Shown: positions 23,443 through 33,294, numbered from the stretch's first letter. The stretch: DNA of 64,000 nucleotides from Pseudomonadaceae bacterium (GCA_030602315.1 JAUVZY010000008.1:49814-113813), one strand, 5' to 3'. Notes: generated by a model from the sequence alone, not told the origin. Numbers and translations are program-made.

Positions 23443-23604
23443 CATGCAGACGTGCAAGCGATCTTCGACAAGAGATCAGTCAGCCGTCGCGCCCAAGCAT
23501 ATTGGTGGCTCGCTTGCGTTGTATGCCGGCGCCACCCGGCTCAGCGGCGGGAGAACCGGGGCGCTCGGCGCGCCTTCGGTCAGCTGGATGCCGCCCTTAA
23601 ACGG

Positions 23605-23634
23605 CAATGCCCGTATCGTTCGATACGGGCATTG
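23605..23634. terminator. Inverted repeat 3' of maeB, probable terminator
   Basis: Perfect 14-base arms CAATGCCCGTATCG with complement, separated by TT. It lies about 72 bases beyond the maeB stop on the minus strand. There is no strong T-run on either side, so termination efficiency is uncertain; an RNA-stabilising stem is the alternative. Confidence 0.6.
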
Positions 23635-23706
23635 TCTTGAAGCCCACCAGCAGACTGTCAGATTTTCACAGAGCCTGCGTGGCGGAGGGAGCTCATCGGC
23701 CGAGAC

Positions 23707-24975
23707 TCAGCCGTTGAACACGTCGGCTACCGACTTCAGCGGGTAATGCGCCGGATACGGCAGCGTGGCCACGCCCGTTTCGATCGCCGCCTTGGCCACG
23801 GCATCGGCCACCACGGTAATCAGGCGCGGGTCCATCGGCTTGGGAATGATGTAGTCACGACCGAACTCCAGGCTGTCCACACCGTAGGCGACCTTCACTT
23901 CGTCGGGCACCGGAAGCTTGGCGAGCTCGCGCAACGCGTGCGCGGCGGCAATCTTCATTTCCTCGTTGATGCGCTTGGCACGCACGTCCAGCGCGCCACG
24001 GAAGATGAAGGGGAAACCAAGCACGTTGTTGACCTGGTTCGGGTAGTCCGAACGCCCGGTGGCCATGATCACGTCATCGCGGGTTTGAGCGGCGAGCTCG
24101 GGCTTGATTTCCGGGTCCGGGTTCGAGCAGGCGAACACGATCGGATTCGGCGCCATGCGCTTGAGGTCTTCCGGGCTCAGCAAGTTCGCCCCGGACAGCC
24201 CGACGAACACGTCGGCACCCTCGAGCGCGTCGCCCAGGGTACGCTTCTCGGTATCGTGCGCGAACACGGCCTTGTACTGATTCAGATCGTCACGCCCGGA
24301 GTGGATCACGCCCTTGCGGTCGATCATGAAAATGTTTTCGATATTGGCACCCATGCCCACCAGCAGCTTCATGCAGGAAATGGCTGCTGCACCGGCACCC
24401 AGGCAGACGATCTTCGCCTCAGGCAGCGTCTTGCCGGCGATTTCCAGCGCATTGAGCATGCCGGCGGCAGTCACGATCGCCGTGCCGTGCTGGTCATCGT
24501 GGAACACCGGGATATCGCACTGCTCGATCAGCGTGCGCTCGATTTCAAAGCACTCCGGCGCCTTGATATCCTCGAGGTTGATGCCGCCGAAGGTGATGGA
24601 GATGCGCTTTACCGTATCGATGAATGCCTGGGGGCTCTCGGCGTCCACCTCGATATCGAATACATCGATACCGGCAAAACGCTTGAACAGCACACCCTTG
24701 CCTTCCATTACCGGCTTGGAGGCCAGCGGACCGAGATCACCGAGCCCCAGAATGGCGGTGCCATCGGAAATGACTGCGACCAGGTTGCCCTTGCCGGTGT
24801 AACGATATGCCAGCTCGGCATCCCGAGCGATTTCACGGACCGGCTCGGCCACCCCGGGACTGTACGCCAGCGACAGGTCACGCGCGGTCGCGGTGGGCTT
24901 GGTGAGCTCGACACTCAGCTTCCCGGGGCGAGGCTCGGCGTGGTAGGCAAGAGCAGCAGTCTTCAGGTCTGTCAT
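23707..24975 (-). CDS. maeB: NADP-dependent malic enzyme, short form
   Basis: 422-residue malic enzyme that decarboxylates malate to pyruvate with reduction of NAD(P)+. Motifs include SLAYSPGVAEP, the metal-binding HDDQHGTA segment and the nucleotide-binding VCLGAGAAAIS. Unlike the roughly 760-residue MaeB of enterobacteria it has no C-terminal phosphotransacetylase-like domain; this short form is usual in Pseudomonas. NADP preference is assumed from family and cannot be proved here. Single gene, convergent with ponA. Confidence 0.93.
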   Translation of the reverse strand: MTDLKTAALAYHAEPRPGKLSVELTKPTATARDLSLAYSPGVAEPVREIARDAELAYRYTGKGNLVAVISDGTAILGLGDLGPLASKPVMEGKGVLFKRFAGIDVFDIEVDAESPQAFIDTVKRISITFGGINLEDIKAPECFEIERTLIEQCDIPVFHDDQHGTAIVTAAGMLNALEIAGKTLPEAKIVCLGAGAAAISCMKLLVGMGANIENIFMIDRKGVIHSGRDDLNQYKAVFAHDTEKRTLGDALEGADVFVGLSGANLLSPEDLKRMAPNPIVFACSNPDPEIKPELAAQTRDDVIMATGRSDYPNQVNNVLGFPFIFRGALDVRAKRINEEMKIAAAHALRELAKLPVPDEVKVAYGVDSLEFGRDYIIPKPMDPRLITVVADAVAKAAIETGVATLPYPAHYPLKSVADVFNG

Positions 24976-25080
24976 AGTCGCATTCCGCTTGATCTATTTC
25001 GGCAAACAGGTCGGCGAGAATACGCAAGAAGCCACGCCCCCACAAGGCCGGCACCGGTCAGGTGGGGATGGTCCGATGCC

Positions 25081-25875
25081 CTATTGCAGGGCAAGCATGC
25101 TGGGGTGACTCAGGGGCATCAGCCAGCGGGCGCCCGGCCGCTTCTGGCGGCGCTCGATGACCCAGCCGCGCACTTCCACCGTCCGCCCGACCATGGCTTG
25201 CAAGGCCTGGACCTCGAAGCGCTCCATGGCCTTGGCCGGCACATGCAGCACCAGGTCCTCATCCGTCTCGAGCCACAAACCGCCGCGATTGCGCTCGACC
25301 CGCGCGACGCTGACCTCGACCAGGGCAAAGCCCGGCTGACGCAGATCCGCCGCAGGCACCGCCGTCAAACGCTGCCACAGCCCCGATCGTCCAGCCCGCG
25401 CACGCGCCTCGTGCTCAGCCAGACACCCGGCGAGCGCCACGTTGGGCGCGATTGCCACATGCAGGGCGAGCCCCGCACCGATCAAGACCGCCTCGAAGCT
25501 CTGACCGTCGCCGCCGAAGGCATGCGCCAGCACGCGACCATACCGATCACTGGGATCCTGCCCCACACTGAGCGAGATCCGCTGACCGTTAGCGGCGACC
25601 AGATCCTGCAGACGCTGCCTGGCCGCACGGGCAAAAGGCTCGGCCGGACGCCCGTCACGCGCCAGTTCCGGCGCATTGATGCCAATCAACCGCACCCGTC
25701 GACCGTCGCTCAGCGCCAGGGTGTCGCCGTCGATGACATTGGCCACCTGCACCTGCGTCAGCGGGCCAGGCGGCGCGCAGGAGGAAGCGGCGTGAACCTG
25801 ACAGGCGGCCACAAAAAAGGCGCCCACCAGGAGCGCCTTTTTCAGTCGATCGCGAAAACCAGCGAGGCCCGCCAT
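25081..25875 (-). CDS. Secreted thermonuclease-family (SNase-like) nuclease
   Basis: 264 residues beginning at the ATG at 25875. A signal peptide (LKKALLVGAFFVAACQVHA) is followed by a staphylococcal-nuclease-like domain with VIDGDTLAL, RLIGINAPEL and SDRYGRVLAH, which carry the calcium-binding acidic residues and catalytic Arg/Glu positions. About 100 further residues form a second, OB-like region of unknown role. It follows rpmE by 14 bases and is probably cotranscribed, as with PA5048-PA5049. Substrate in the periplasm or outside the cell is unknown. Confidence 0.85.
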   Translation of the reverse strand: MAGLAGFRDRLKKALLVGAFFVAACQVHAASSCAPPGPLTQVQVANVIDGDTLALSDGRRVRLIGINAPELARDGRPAEPFARAARQRLQDLVAANGQRISLSVGQDPSDRYGRVLAHAFGGDGQSFEAVLIGAGLALHVAIAPNVALAGCLAEHEARARAGRSGLWQRLTAVPAADLRQPGFALVEVSVARVERNRGGLWLETDEDLVLHVPAKAMERFEVQALQAMVGRTVEVRGWVIERRQKRPGARWLMPLSHPSMLALQ

Positions 25876-25889
25876 CGAGAGGCTTCGGC

Positions 25890-26102
25890 TTACTTGCTGC
25901 CGAACACACCGAAACGCTGCTTGAAGCGATCGATGCGGCCGCCGGTGTCCAGCACCTTCTGCTTGCCGGTGTAGAACGGATGGCACTCGGAGCAAACGTC
26001 CAGGCTCAGGTTCTTGCCCAGCGTGGAGCGGGTCTTGATCACGTTGCCACAGCTGCAGGTGGCTTCGATCTCAACGTAATTCGGATGGATGTCGGCTTTC
26101 AT
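25890..26102 (-). CDS. rpmE: 50S ribosomal protein L31, zinc-binding type
   Basis: 70 residues beginning [10 protein letters not shown]. Zinc ligands Cys16, Cys18, Cys37 and Cys40 (CSC and CSEC) are all present, so this is the C+ form and not the zinc-free YkgM-type paralogue. The C-terminal [12 protein letters not shown] motif is typical. It is divergent from priA and precedes the nuclease gene on the minus strand. Confidence 0.97.
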   Translation of the reverse strand: MKADIHPNYVEIEATCSCGNVIKTRSTLGKNLSLDVCSECHPFYTGKQKVLDTGGRIDRFKQRFGVFGSK

Positions 26103-26171
26103 GGATGAATCCTCGGATCTGACGTGCCGCCACCCGACCCCATGTCGAGTACCGCACGGAAAGAGCGGCGG

Positions 26172-26199
26172 ATCATACCAGAGGCCCCCGGCGACGCAA
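26172..26199 (-). promoter_or_regulatory. Candidate sigma-70 promoter of rpmE
   Basis: On the minus strand TTGCGT (26199-26194) and TATGAT (26177-26172) are separated by 16 bases. Each has few mismatches to consensus and they lie about 70 bases upstream of the rpmE ATG. Confidence 0.55.
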
Positions 26200-26307
26200 G
26201 AACCACTGACCACCAGACGCACTCCGGCTGACGTCAAGCTTTTCAGCGGCAACCTGCCGTGGGCGGCGACTTTCCCCTATCATCGCGCCTTCTGCCCGGA
26301 GGCCCGT

Positions 26308-28527
26308 TTGTCCGCTCCCATTCTGCGCCTGGCGCTGCCGTCGCCCCTGCGCCGCCTGTTCGATTACCGAGCGCCCGAGGGCGTGTCTGGGGCCGCCCTG
26401 CAGCCGGGCGTGCGCCTGCGCGTTCCATTCGGCAAGCGCTCGGTGATCGGCATACTGATCGAACGCGTGCAGCACAGCGAAGTCCCAGAAGAAAAACTGC
26501 GCAGCGCCGAAGCACTGCTGGATGCGACCGCACCACTGCCCGCGCCCCTGTTCCAGCTGTGCCTGTGGACCGCGCAGTACTACCAGCACAGCCTGGGCGA
26601 CACGCTCAACTGGGCGCTGCCCACGCTGTTGCGCCAGGGCGAAGTCGCCGAGGTAAGGCAGCAGCGCTACTGGCTCGCCACACCACACGCCCGGCTCGAC
26701 GATCCGCGCCTGGAACGTGCCCCCAGACAACGCGAGGCCCTGCGGGCGATCACCCAGCATCCGCATGGCGTCTCCCAGGAGCTGCTCGCCAAACTGCAGC
26801 TCAACCGCGCCAGCCTCGAAGGCCTGCTCGACAAAGGGCTGCTGCGCTGGGAATGGCGCAGCAGCGTGCCGCCGCGACACCAGGGCTCCTGGCTGGTCGA
26901 GCCGGAACTGAACCTCAACAGCCAGCAGCGCGTGGCCGTCGAGGCCGTGCGCGCCGCGTTTGGCGCGTTCCAGGCGTTTCTACTGGCCGGCGTCACCGGC
27001 AGCGGCAAGACCGAGGTCTACCTGCAGCTCATCCACGGTGCACTCGAGGCCGGCAAGCAGGTGCTGGTGCTGATCCCCGAGATCAACCTCAGCCCGCAGA
27101 CGCTGAGCCGCTTCGAGCGGCGCTTCAACGCGCGAATCGTGCTACTGCACTCCAACCTCACCGACCGCGAGCGCCTCGATGCCTGGCTCGCCGCGCGCGA
27201 CGGCGATGCCGACATCGTGATCGGCACCCGCTCGGCGATCTTCACCCCGCTCAAGCGACCGGGCCTGATCATCGTCGACGAAGAACACGACGGCTCCTAT
27301 AAACAGCAGGAAGGGTTGCGCTACCACGCCCGCGACCTGGCGGTGGTGCGCGGACGCATGGAAAACGTGCCGGTGCTGCTCGGCTCGGCCACCCCGTCAC
27401 TGGAGAGCCTGCACAACGCGCACACCGGGCGCTATGCCCTGCTGCGCCTCGACCAGCGCGCTGGCGGGGCGCACGCACCGCGCTTTCTGCGCCTGGACGT
27501 CAAGAGCCGACCACTGGAAGCGGGCATCTCCGCGCCGCTGCAGCAGGCCATCGGCCAGACCCTGGCGGCCGGCCAGCAAGTGCTGGTCTTTCTCAATCGT
27601 CGCGGCTTTGCCCCCACCCTGCTCTGCCACGACTGCGGCTGGATCAGCCAATGCCCGCGCTGCGATGCACGCACCACCCTGCACCAGCGCCACAACGAAC
27701 TGCGCTGCCATCATTGCGGGCATGTCGAGCGACCGCCGATCCGCTGCCCCCAATGCCAGCATGTCGACCTGCGCCCGGTCGGCGCCGGCACCGAGCGCGC
27801 CGAAGAGCGCCTCGCCCTGCTGTTTCCCGACTACCCGGTGCTGCGCGTCGATCGCGACAGCACCGCGCGCAAGGGCTCGCTCGACCGCCTGCTCGACACC
27901 ATCCACAAGGGTGAACCCTGCCTGCTGGTCGGCACACAGATGCTCGCCAAGGGCCACCACTTTCCGCGGGTCACGCTGGTGGCGATCCTCGATGCCGATG
28001 GCGGGCTGTTCTCGGCCGATTTTCGTGCCAGCGAGCGCATGGCCCAGCTCATCGTGCAGGTGGCCGGACGCGCCGGACGCGCCGCAGAGCCTGGCCGGGT
28101 GATCATCCAGACCCACCTGGCCGATCACCCGCTGCTGGTGCAACTGACCGAGCAGGGCTACTTCGCCTTCGCCGAGCAGGCCCTTGCCGAGCGCCGCGCC
28201 GCAGCACTGCCGCCGTTCGCCCATCTGGCCCTGCTGCGCGCCGAGGCGCACCGACCAGGGCAGGCCGAAGCCTTTCTCGACCTCGCCTGCGGCCACGCCG
28301 AACAACTGTGCCAGCAGCTTGACCTGGCGGGCGTAGAACTGCTCGGCCCGATTCCCTCACCGATGGAACGCCGCGCAGGCCGCTTTCGCGCACAGCTTTT
28401 GATCCAGAGTCAGGCCCGCGCGCCGCTGCACCGGCTGCTCGGCCCGTGGCTGGAGGCGATCGAGACGCTGCCCGGCGCGCGCAGCGTGCGCTGGTCACTG
28501 GATGTCGACCCGATGGACCTGTACTGA
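26308..28527 (+). CDS. priA: Primosomal replication protein N' (PriA helicase)
   Basis: 739-residue superfamily 2 helicase that restarts stalled replication forks. The N-terminal DNA-binding region begins APILRLALPSPLRRLFDY. Walker A is AGVTGSGKTE, the Walker B box DEEHD, and the zinc-binding insertion has four CxxC pairs (CHDCGW, CPRC, CHHC, CPQC). A helicase C-domain has GTQMLAKGHHF and QVAGRAGR. The start is TTG at 26308: CGGAGG lies 8 bases upstream and the length then equals that of the P. aeruginosa protein. Longer in-frame starts overlap rpmE and are unlikely. Confidence 0.94.
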   Translation: MSAPILRLALPSPLRRLFDYRAPEGVSGAALQPGVRLRVPFGKRSVIGILIERVQHSEVPEEKLRSAEALLDATAPLPAPLFQLCLWTAQYYQHSLGDTLNWALPTLLRQGEVAEVRQQRYWLATPHARLDDPRLERAPRQREALRAITQHPHGVSQELLAKLQLNRASLEGLLDKGLLRWEWRSSVPPRHQGSWLVEPELNLNSQQRVAVEAVRAAFGAFQAFLLAGVTGSGKTEVYLQLIHGALEAGKQVLVLIPEINLSPQTLSRFERRFNARIVLLHSNLTDRERLDAWLAARDGDADIVIGTRSAIFTPLKRPGLIIVDEEHDGSYKQQEGLRYHARDLAVVRGRMENVPVLLGSATPSLESLHNAHTGRYALLRLDQRAGGAHAPRFLRLDVKSRPLEAGISAPLQQAIGQTLAAGQQVLVFLNRRGFAPTLLCHDCGWISQCPRCDARTTLHQRHNELRCHHCGHVERPPIRCPQCQHVDLRPVGAGTERAEERLALLFPDYPVLRVDRDSTARKGSLDRLLDTIHKGEPCLLVGTQMLAKGHHFPRVTLVAILDADGGLFSADFRASERMAQLIVQVAGRAGRAAEPGRVIIQTHLADHPLLVQLTEQGYFAFAEQALAERRAAALPPFAHLALLRAEAHRPGQAEAFLDLACGHAEQLCQQLDLAGVELLGPIPSPMERRAGRFRAQLLIQSQARAPLHRLLGPWLEAIETLPGARSVRWSLDVDPMDLY

Positions 28528-28632
28528 GCCCGCGCGGCGCCGATGCTTGAAGCACGAGCCGCAGGGCGGGGATAATGCGCGGTTTTCGACATCCTCCTGC
28601 ACGGCGCTGCCGTCTCCGCCCAAGAGCAGACC

Positions 28633-30372
28633 ATGAAAGACACCATTCGCCAGTTCATCCAGCACGCTCTCACCCGCCTGACCGAGCAGGGCGTGCTGCC
28701 AGAAGGGCTGACGCCGGCCATTCAGGTGGAAAACACCAAGGACAAGACCCACGGCGACTTCGCCAGCAACATCGCCATGATGCTGGCCAAGCCCGCCGGC
28801 CTGAAGCCGCGCGAGCTGGCAGAAAAGCTGATCGCGGCGTTGCCGGCAGACGACAGCATCGCCAAGGTGGAAATCGCCGGCCCCGGGTTTCTCAACTTCT
28901 TCCAGAACAGCGCCGCGCTCGCCCGCCGCCTGGAAAACGCGTTGGCCGACCCGCGCCTGGCCATCACCCGGTCCGGCCAGGCCGCCCGCGTGGTGGTTGA
29001 CCTGTCCTCGCCCAACCTCGCCAAGGAAATGCATGTCGGCCACCTGCGCTCGACCATCATCGGCGACGCCGTGGCGCGGGTGCTGAGCTTTCTTGGCGAT
29101 ACGGTGATCCGCCAGAACCATGTCGGTGACTGGGGCACCCAGTTCGGCATGCTATTGGCCTACCTGGAAGAAAACCCCGCCGCCGCCGAAAGCGAGCTGG
29201 CCGACCTCGAGCAGTTCTATCGCGCGGCGAAAAAACGCTTCGACGATGACGCCGCCTTCGCCGAACGCGCCCGCGCCCTGGTGGTGAAGCTGCAGGCCGG
29301 CGATGCACAGTGCCTGCACCTGTGGCGCCGTTTCAACGATGTGTCTCTGTCGCACTGCCAGGAAGTCTACGATCGCCTCGGCGTCGCCCTCGGCGCGGCG
29401 GACGTGCGCGGTGAAAGCGCCTACAACGACGACCTGCCGACCATCGTCGCCACGCTGCGCGACCAAGGCCTGCTGGTGGAAAGCGATGGCGCGCAGTGCG
29501 TGTTCCTCGATGAATTCAAGAATGCCGAAGGCAACCCGCTGCCGGTGATCGTACAGAAGGCCGGCGGCGGCTACCTCTACGCCACCACCGACCTGGCCGC
29601 CATGCGCTACCGCAGCCAGGAGCTGGCCGCCGACCGCGTGCTGTACTTCGTCGACCAGCGCCAGGCCCTGCACTTTCAGATGGTCTTCGCCGTCGCCCGC
29701 GCGGCCGGACTGGTAAGACCGGAGATCGCCCTCGAGCACATGGGCTTTGGCACCATGAACGGCCCGGACGGTCGCCCGTTCAAGACCCGCGATGGCGGCA
29801 CGGTCAAGCTGATCGACCTGCTCGACGAAGCCGAGCAACGCGCCTTTGCCCTGGTGCAAAGCAAGAACCCCGAGCTCAGCGAAGGTGAACTGCGCCGGAT
29901 CGCGCGCGCCGTCGGCATCGGCGCGGTCAAGTACGCCGACCTGTCCAAGCACCGCACCAGCGACTACTGCTTCAACTTCGAGCAGATGCTGAGCTTTGAA
30001 GGCAACACCGCGCCGTACCTGCTCTACGCTTACACCCGCGTGGCGAGCATCTTCCGCAAGGAAGGCACCGACATGGCCGCCGCGCGCGGCACGATCGTGC
30101 TCGAGGCGGACCAGGAGCAAGCGCTGGGGGCCAAGCTCGCCCAGTTCGGCGAGGTGCTCGGCAGCGTCGCCGACAAGGGCCTGCCGCACCTGCTCTGCGC
30201 TTACCTGTATGATCTGGCCGGCCTGTTCTCCAGCTTCTACGAAAACTGCCCGGTGCTCACCGCCGAAGACCCGGCCGTACGCGCCAGCCGCCTGGCGCTG
30301 GCCGCGCTGACCGGCCGCACCCTGCGCCAGGGCCTGGAACTGCTCGGGCTGGAACCGCTGGAACGGATGTAA
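28633..30372 (+). CDS. argS: Arginyl-tRNA synthetase
   Basis: 579-residue class I aminoacyl-tRNA synthetase that charges tRNA-Arg. The HIGH-type motif is HVGHLRST, preceded by [10 protein letters not shown]. As in most ArgRS there is no canonical KMSKS; the corresponding loop is [10 protein letters not shown]. The C-terminal anticodon-binding domain has [22 protein letters not shown]. Length is normal. It is 105 bases after priA and 9 bases before the SPOR protein gene. Confidence 0.97.
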   Translation: MKDTIRQFIQHALTRLTEQGVLPEGLTPAIQVENTKDKTHGDFASNIAMMLAKPAGLKPRELAEKLIAALPADDSIAKVEIAGPGFLNFFQNSAALARRLENALADPRLAITRSGQAARVVVDLSSPNLAKEMHVGHLRSTIIGDAVARVLSFLGDTVIRQNHVGDWGTQFGMLLAYLEENPAAAESELADLEQFYRAAKKRFDDDAAFAERARALVVKLQAGDAQCLHLWRRFNDVSLSHCQEVYDRLGVALGAADVRGESAYNDDLPTIVATLRDQGLLVESDGAQCVFLDEFKNAEGNPLPVIVQKAGGGYLYATTDLAAMRYRSQELAADRVLYFVDQRQALHFQMVFAVARAAGLVRPEIALEHMGFGTMNGPDGRPFKTRDGGTVKLIDLLDEAEQRAFALVQSKNPELSEGELRRIARAVGIGAVKYADLSKHRTSDYCFNFEQMLSFEGNTAPYLLYAYTRVASIFRKEGTDMAAARGTIVLEADQEQALGAKLAQFGEVLGSVADKGLPHLLCAYLYDLAGLFSSFYENCPVLTAEDPAVRASRLALAALTGRTLRQGLELLGLEPLERM

Positions 30373-30381
30373 CGGACGACC

Positions 30382-31128
30382 ATGGCCACCAAGAAAGCTC
30401 CCAAACGCGGCGCCAGCCGCTACCAAGCGCCGCCGCAGCGCAAGCCCCTGCCTGGCTGGGTGTGGCTTGCCTGCGGGCTGGTCATCGGAGCCTTCGGCTT
30501 CTTCCTGTTCAGCCTCGAGCCCGGCGACGACTCGGTCAAACGCCCGGTGGAAAAGACCGCGCGCCCCGAACCGGCACGACCGAAGAACGACGGCCAGGCC
30601 TCGCCCAAACCCAAGTATGACTTCTATACGCTGCTGCCCGAATCGGAAGTGATCCTGCCGCCCGGCATGGAGCCGCCGCCGCCCGCCCCACCGCCGGCCA
30701 AGCCGGTCTCGGCCGAGGAAGCCGCGCGGATCGACGCCGCCCGCGCCGAGGCCGCGCTGCGCGGCGAGGTGCCGCCACCGGCACCGCCCGTCGCGCCCAG
30801 CACGCCGCCGGCGCCCGCCACCACGACACCGGCCCCGGCACAAACGCCCCCCGCCCCCGCGCCGACCACCGTGGCCAAGGCGCCGACCACGCAGTTCTTC
30901 CTGCAGGCAGGCTCCTTCCGCCGGGCCGACGAGGCGGACAAGGTGCGTGCGCAGATCATCCTGCTGGGCTTTGACGTGCGCGTGGAAACCGGCGATGTGC
31001 GCGGCGAGACCTGGCACCGGGTGCTGGTCGGCCCCTACGCCGACCAGGGCCGCATGACCCAGGTCCAGCGTCAGCTGGCCGCCGCCGGGTTCACCAATCT
31101 GCTGCCGCAGCGCCGCCAGAACCCGTAA
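30382..31128 (+). CDS. SPOR domain protein, FtsN-like
   Basis: 248 residues. A Lys/Arg-rich cytoplasmic N-terminus (KKAPKRGASR) is followed by a membrane segment at about 29-47, a long Pro/Ala-rich periplasmic linker and a C-terminal SPOR domain of about 75 residues starting at TQFFLQAGSFRRADEAD. This is the architecture of FtsN, and the gene matches PA5052 between argS and hslV. It should bind septal peptidoglycan. Whether it carries the essential FtsN activation peptide cannot be judged from sequence. Confidence 0.82.
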   Translation: MATKKAPKRGASRYQAPPQRKPLPGWVWLACGLVIGAFGFFLFSLEPGDDSVKRPVEKTARPEPARPKNDGQASPKPKYDFYTLLPESEVILPPGMEPPPPAPPPAKPVSAEEAARIDAARAEAALRGEVPPPAPPVAPSTPPAPATTTPAPAQTPPAPAPTTVAKAPTTQFFLQAGSFRRADEADKVRAQIILLGFDVRVETGDVRGETWHRVLVGPYADQGRMTQVQRQLAAAGFTNLLPQRRQNP

Positions 31129-31132
31129 CGCC

Positions 31133-31167
31133 ACCAAGGTTGCAGTAGCCGCGCCTGCAACCTTGGT
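31133..31167 (+). terminator. Hairpin after the SPOR gene
   Basis: Perfect 13-base arms ACCAAGGTTGCAG and CTGCAACCTTGGT around a 9-base loop. It starts 5 bases after the stop codon. No T-tract follows, so it may be a weak terminator or a transcript-end stabiliser placed ahead of the hslVU promoter. Confidence 0.6.
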
Positions 31168-31187
31168 CGCACGCCGCATGAGCGGCG

Positions 31188-31216
31188 GTTGAAAAGCCCA
31201 CGCCCGCGCCCCATAT
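31188..31216 (+). promoter_or_regulatory. Heat-shock (sigma-32) promoter of hslVU
   Basis: GTTGAAA at 31188-31194 and CCCCATAT at 31209-31216 are separated by 14 bases. The RpoH consensus is CTTGAAA, 13-15 bases, CCCCATNT, so there is a single mismatch. It lies 45 bases before the hslV start. HslVU is a heat-shock protease in E. coli, which fits. Confidence 0.85.
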
Positions 31217-31260
31217 CCGCCCAATCGGCCCCAGGGCCACCTAGCGCGGAGAGTTTCCCC

Positions 31261-31794
31261 TTGACCACCATCGTTTCAGTCCGCCTCAACGGCAAAGTCG
31301 TCATGGGCGGCGACGGCCAGGTATCGCTCGGCAACACCGTGATGAAAGGCAATGCCAAGAAGGTCCGCCGGCTGTACCACGGCCAGGTGCTGGCCGGCTT
31401 CGCTGGCGCCACCGCCGACGCCTTCACCCTGTTCGAGCGCTTCGAGGGCCAGCTGGAGAAGCACCAGGGCCATCTGGTGCGCGCCGCCGTCGAGCTGGCC
31501 AAGGACTGGCGCACCGACCGCACCCTGAGCCGCCTGGAAGCCATGCTGGCAGTCGCCAACAAGGACGCCTCGCTGATCATCACCGGCAACGGCGATGTGG
31601 TCGAACCCGAGCATGGCCTGATCGCCATGGGCTCGGGCGGCGGTTTCGCCCAGGCCGCCGCGCTGGCTCTGCTGCAGCACAAGTCAGACATGACCGCTCG
31701 TGAAGTGACCGAAACGGCACTGAACATTGCCGGCAGCATCTGCGTCTTCACCAATCAGAACCTGACCATCGAAGAGCTGGATTCGGCCCTCTGA
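31261..31794 (+). CDS. hslV: ATP-dependent protease peptidase subunit HslV
   Basis: 177-residue proteasome-type peptidase that forms the double hexamer capped by HslU. The sequence begins (M)[20 protein letters not shown]; the Thr after the initiator is the nucleophile. [14 protein letters not shown] and [13 protein letters not shown] are typical. The start codon is TTG at 31261, preceded by GGAGAG at good distance; it gives exactly the conserved N-terminus, whereas any upstream start would block the catalytic Thr. It is 20 bases before hslU. Confidence 0.96.
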   Translation: MTTIVSVRLNGKVVMGGDGQVSLGNTVMKGNAKKVRRLYHGQVLAGFAGATADAFTLFERFEGQLEKHQGHLVRAAVELAKDWRTDRTLSRLEAMLAVANKDASLIITGNGDVVEPEHGLIAMGSGGGFAQAAALALLQHKSDMTAREVTETALNIAGSICVFTNQNLTIEELDSAL

Positions 31795-31814
31795 ATCGCT
31801 CCGGAGTACACAGC

Positions 31815-33161
31815 ATGTCCATGACGCCCCGCGAGATCGTCCACGAACTCAACCGCCACATCATTGGCCAGGACGATGCCAAGCGCGCCGTTGCCATCGC
31901 CCTGCGCAACCGCTGGCGGCGCATGCAGCTGCCGGCCGAGCTGCGCCAGGAAGTCACGCCCAAGAACATCCTGATGATCGGCCCGACCGGGGTCGGCAAG
32001 ACCGAGATCGCCCGCCGGCTGGCCAAGCTGGCCAACGCCCCGTTCATCAAGGTGGAAGCGACCAAGTTCACCGAAGTGGGCTACGTGGGCCGCGATGTCG
32101 AGTCGATCATCCGCGACCTGGCCGATGCCGCGCTGAAGATGCTGCGCGAGCAGGAAATCCAGAAGATGCGCTACCGCGCCGAGGACGCCGCCGAGGAGCG
32201 CATCCTCGACGCCCTGCTGCCGCCGGCGCGCACCACGGTGGGCTTTTCCGAGGAGCCGATCCGCAACGAGGACTCCAACACCCGCCAGCTGTTCAGAAAG
32301 CGCCTGCGCGAGGGCCAGCTGGACGACAAGGAAATCGACATCGAGGTGGCCGAGCTGCCGGCCGGCGTGGAGATCATGGCCCCGCCCGGTATGGAGGAGA
32401 TGACCAACCAGCTGCAGAGCCTGTTTTCCGGCCTTTCCAAGGGCAAGAAGAAGACCCGCAAGCTCAAGGTCAAGGACGCGCTGAAGATGATCCGCGACGA
32501 GGAAGCCGCGCGCCTGGTCAACGAGGAAGACCTCAAGGCCCGCGCCCTGGAAGCGGTCGAGCAGCACGGCATCGTGTTCATCGACGAGATCGACAAGGTC
32601 GCCAAGCGCGGCAACACCACCGGCGCCGACGTGTCCCGCGAGGGCGTGCAGCGTGACCTGCTGCCCTTGATCGAAGGCAGCACGGTGAACACCAAGCTCG
32701 GCATGGTGAAGACCGACCACATCCTGTTCATCGCCTCCGGCGCCTTCCACCTGGCCAAGCCCAGCGATCTGGTGCCCGAGCTGCAGGGCCGCCTGCCGAT
32801 TCGCGTCGAGCTCAAGGCGCTGACGCCCAACGACTTCGAGCGCATCCTCTGCGAGCCGCACGCCTCGCTCACCGAGCAGTACCGCGAACTGCTCAAGACC
32901 GAGGGCCTGGACATCGAGTTTCTCGAGAGCGGCATCAAGCGCCTGGCCGAGATCGCCTATCAGGTGAACGAGAAGACCGAGAACATCGGCGCCCGCCGCC
33001 TGCACACCCTGCTCGAACGCCTGCTCGAAGAAGTCTCCTTCTCCGCCGGCGACCTGGCCGGCCAGCAGGGCGGCACGCCGATCTCGATCGACGCCGACTA
33101 CGTCAACAGCCACCTGGGCGAACTGGCGCAGGACGAGGATCTGTCGCGCTACATCCTGTAA
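31815..33161 (+). CDS. hslU: ATP-dependent protease ATPase subunit HslU
   Basis: 448-residue AAA+ unfoldase partner of HslV. Walker A GPTGVGKT is at residues 56-63, Walker B in [10 protein letters not shown], and a charged intermediate domain contains [16 protein letters not shown]. The conserved C-terminal tail DLSRYIL inserts into HslV to activate it. A second Met at residue 3 is an alternative start. It is expressed with hslV from the heat-shock promoter. Confidence 0.97.
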   Translation: MSMTPREIVHELNRHIIGQDDAKRAVAIALRNRWRRMQLPAELRQEVTPKNILMIGPTGVGKTEIARRLAKLANAPFIKVEATKFTEVGYVGRDVESIIRDLADAALKMLREQEIQKMRYRAEDAAEERILDALLPPARTTVGFSEEPIRNEDSNTRQLFRKRLREGQLDDKEIDIEVAELPAGVEIMAPPGMEEMTNQLQSLFSGLSKGKKKTRKLKVKDALKMIRDEEAARLVNEEDLKARALEAVEQHGIVFIDEIDKVAKRGNTTGADVSREGVQRDLLPLIEGSTVNTKLGMVKTDHILFIASGAFHLAKPSDLVPELQGRLPIRVELKALTPNDFERILCEPHASLTEQYRELLKTEGLDIEFLESGIKRLAEIAYQVNEKTENIGARRLHTLLERLLEEVSFSAGDLAGQQGGTPISIDADYVNSHLGELAQDEDLSRYIL

Positions 33162-33180
33162 CCCGTGGTGGCCCGCCTGA

Positions 33181-33272
33181 CCGTAGGGTAGGAAAGCCGC
33201 GCAGCGGCTTCCTACCGCCACCACGCACTTGGCCTGAGTGGACAATCGCTGCGCGCGTTGTCCACCCTACGG
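33181..33272. repeat. REP/BIME-like palindrome cluster
   Basis: Outer arms CCGTAGGGT (33181-33189) and ACCCTACGG (33264-33272) enclose two hairpins. The first is GGTAGGAAAGCCGC with GCGGCTTCCTACC (one bulged A); the second is GTGGACAA with TTGTCCAC. Such GTAGGGTGGACAA palindromes are common extragenic repeats in P. stutzeri relatives. It lies immediately after hslU. Confidence 0.8.
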
Positions 33273-33294
33273 CCCCTACCCGCAGGAACCCACG

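Larger units (their letters stand above)
23358..23706. other. 349-base gap between ponA and maeB without a gene I can support
   Basis: Two convergent genes flank it. It holds the ponA terminator at 23413-23442 and a 14-base-arm inverted repeat at 23605-23634. The roughly 160 bases between them have frames without ribosome-binding sites, and their composition does not resemble the neighbouring genes. No tRNA fold, insertion-sequence end or known small RNA is recognisable to me. Confidence 0.5.
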
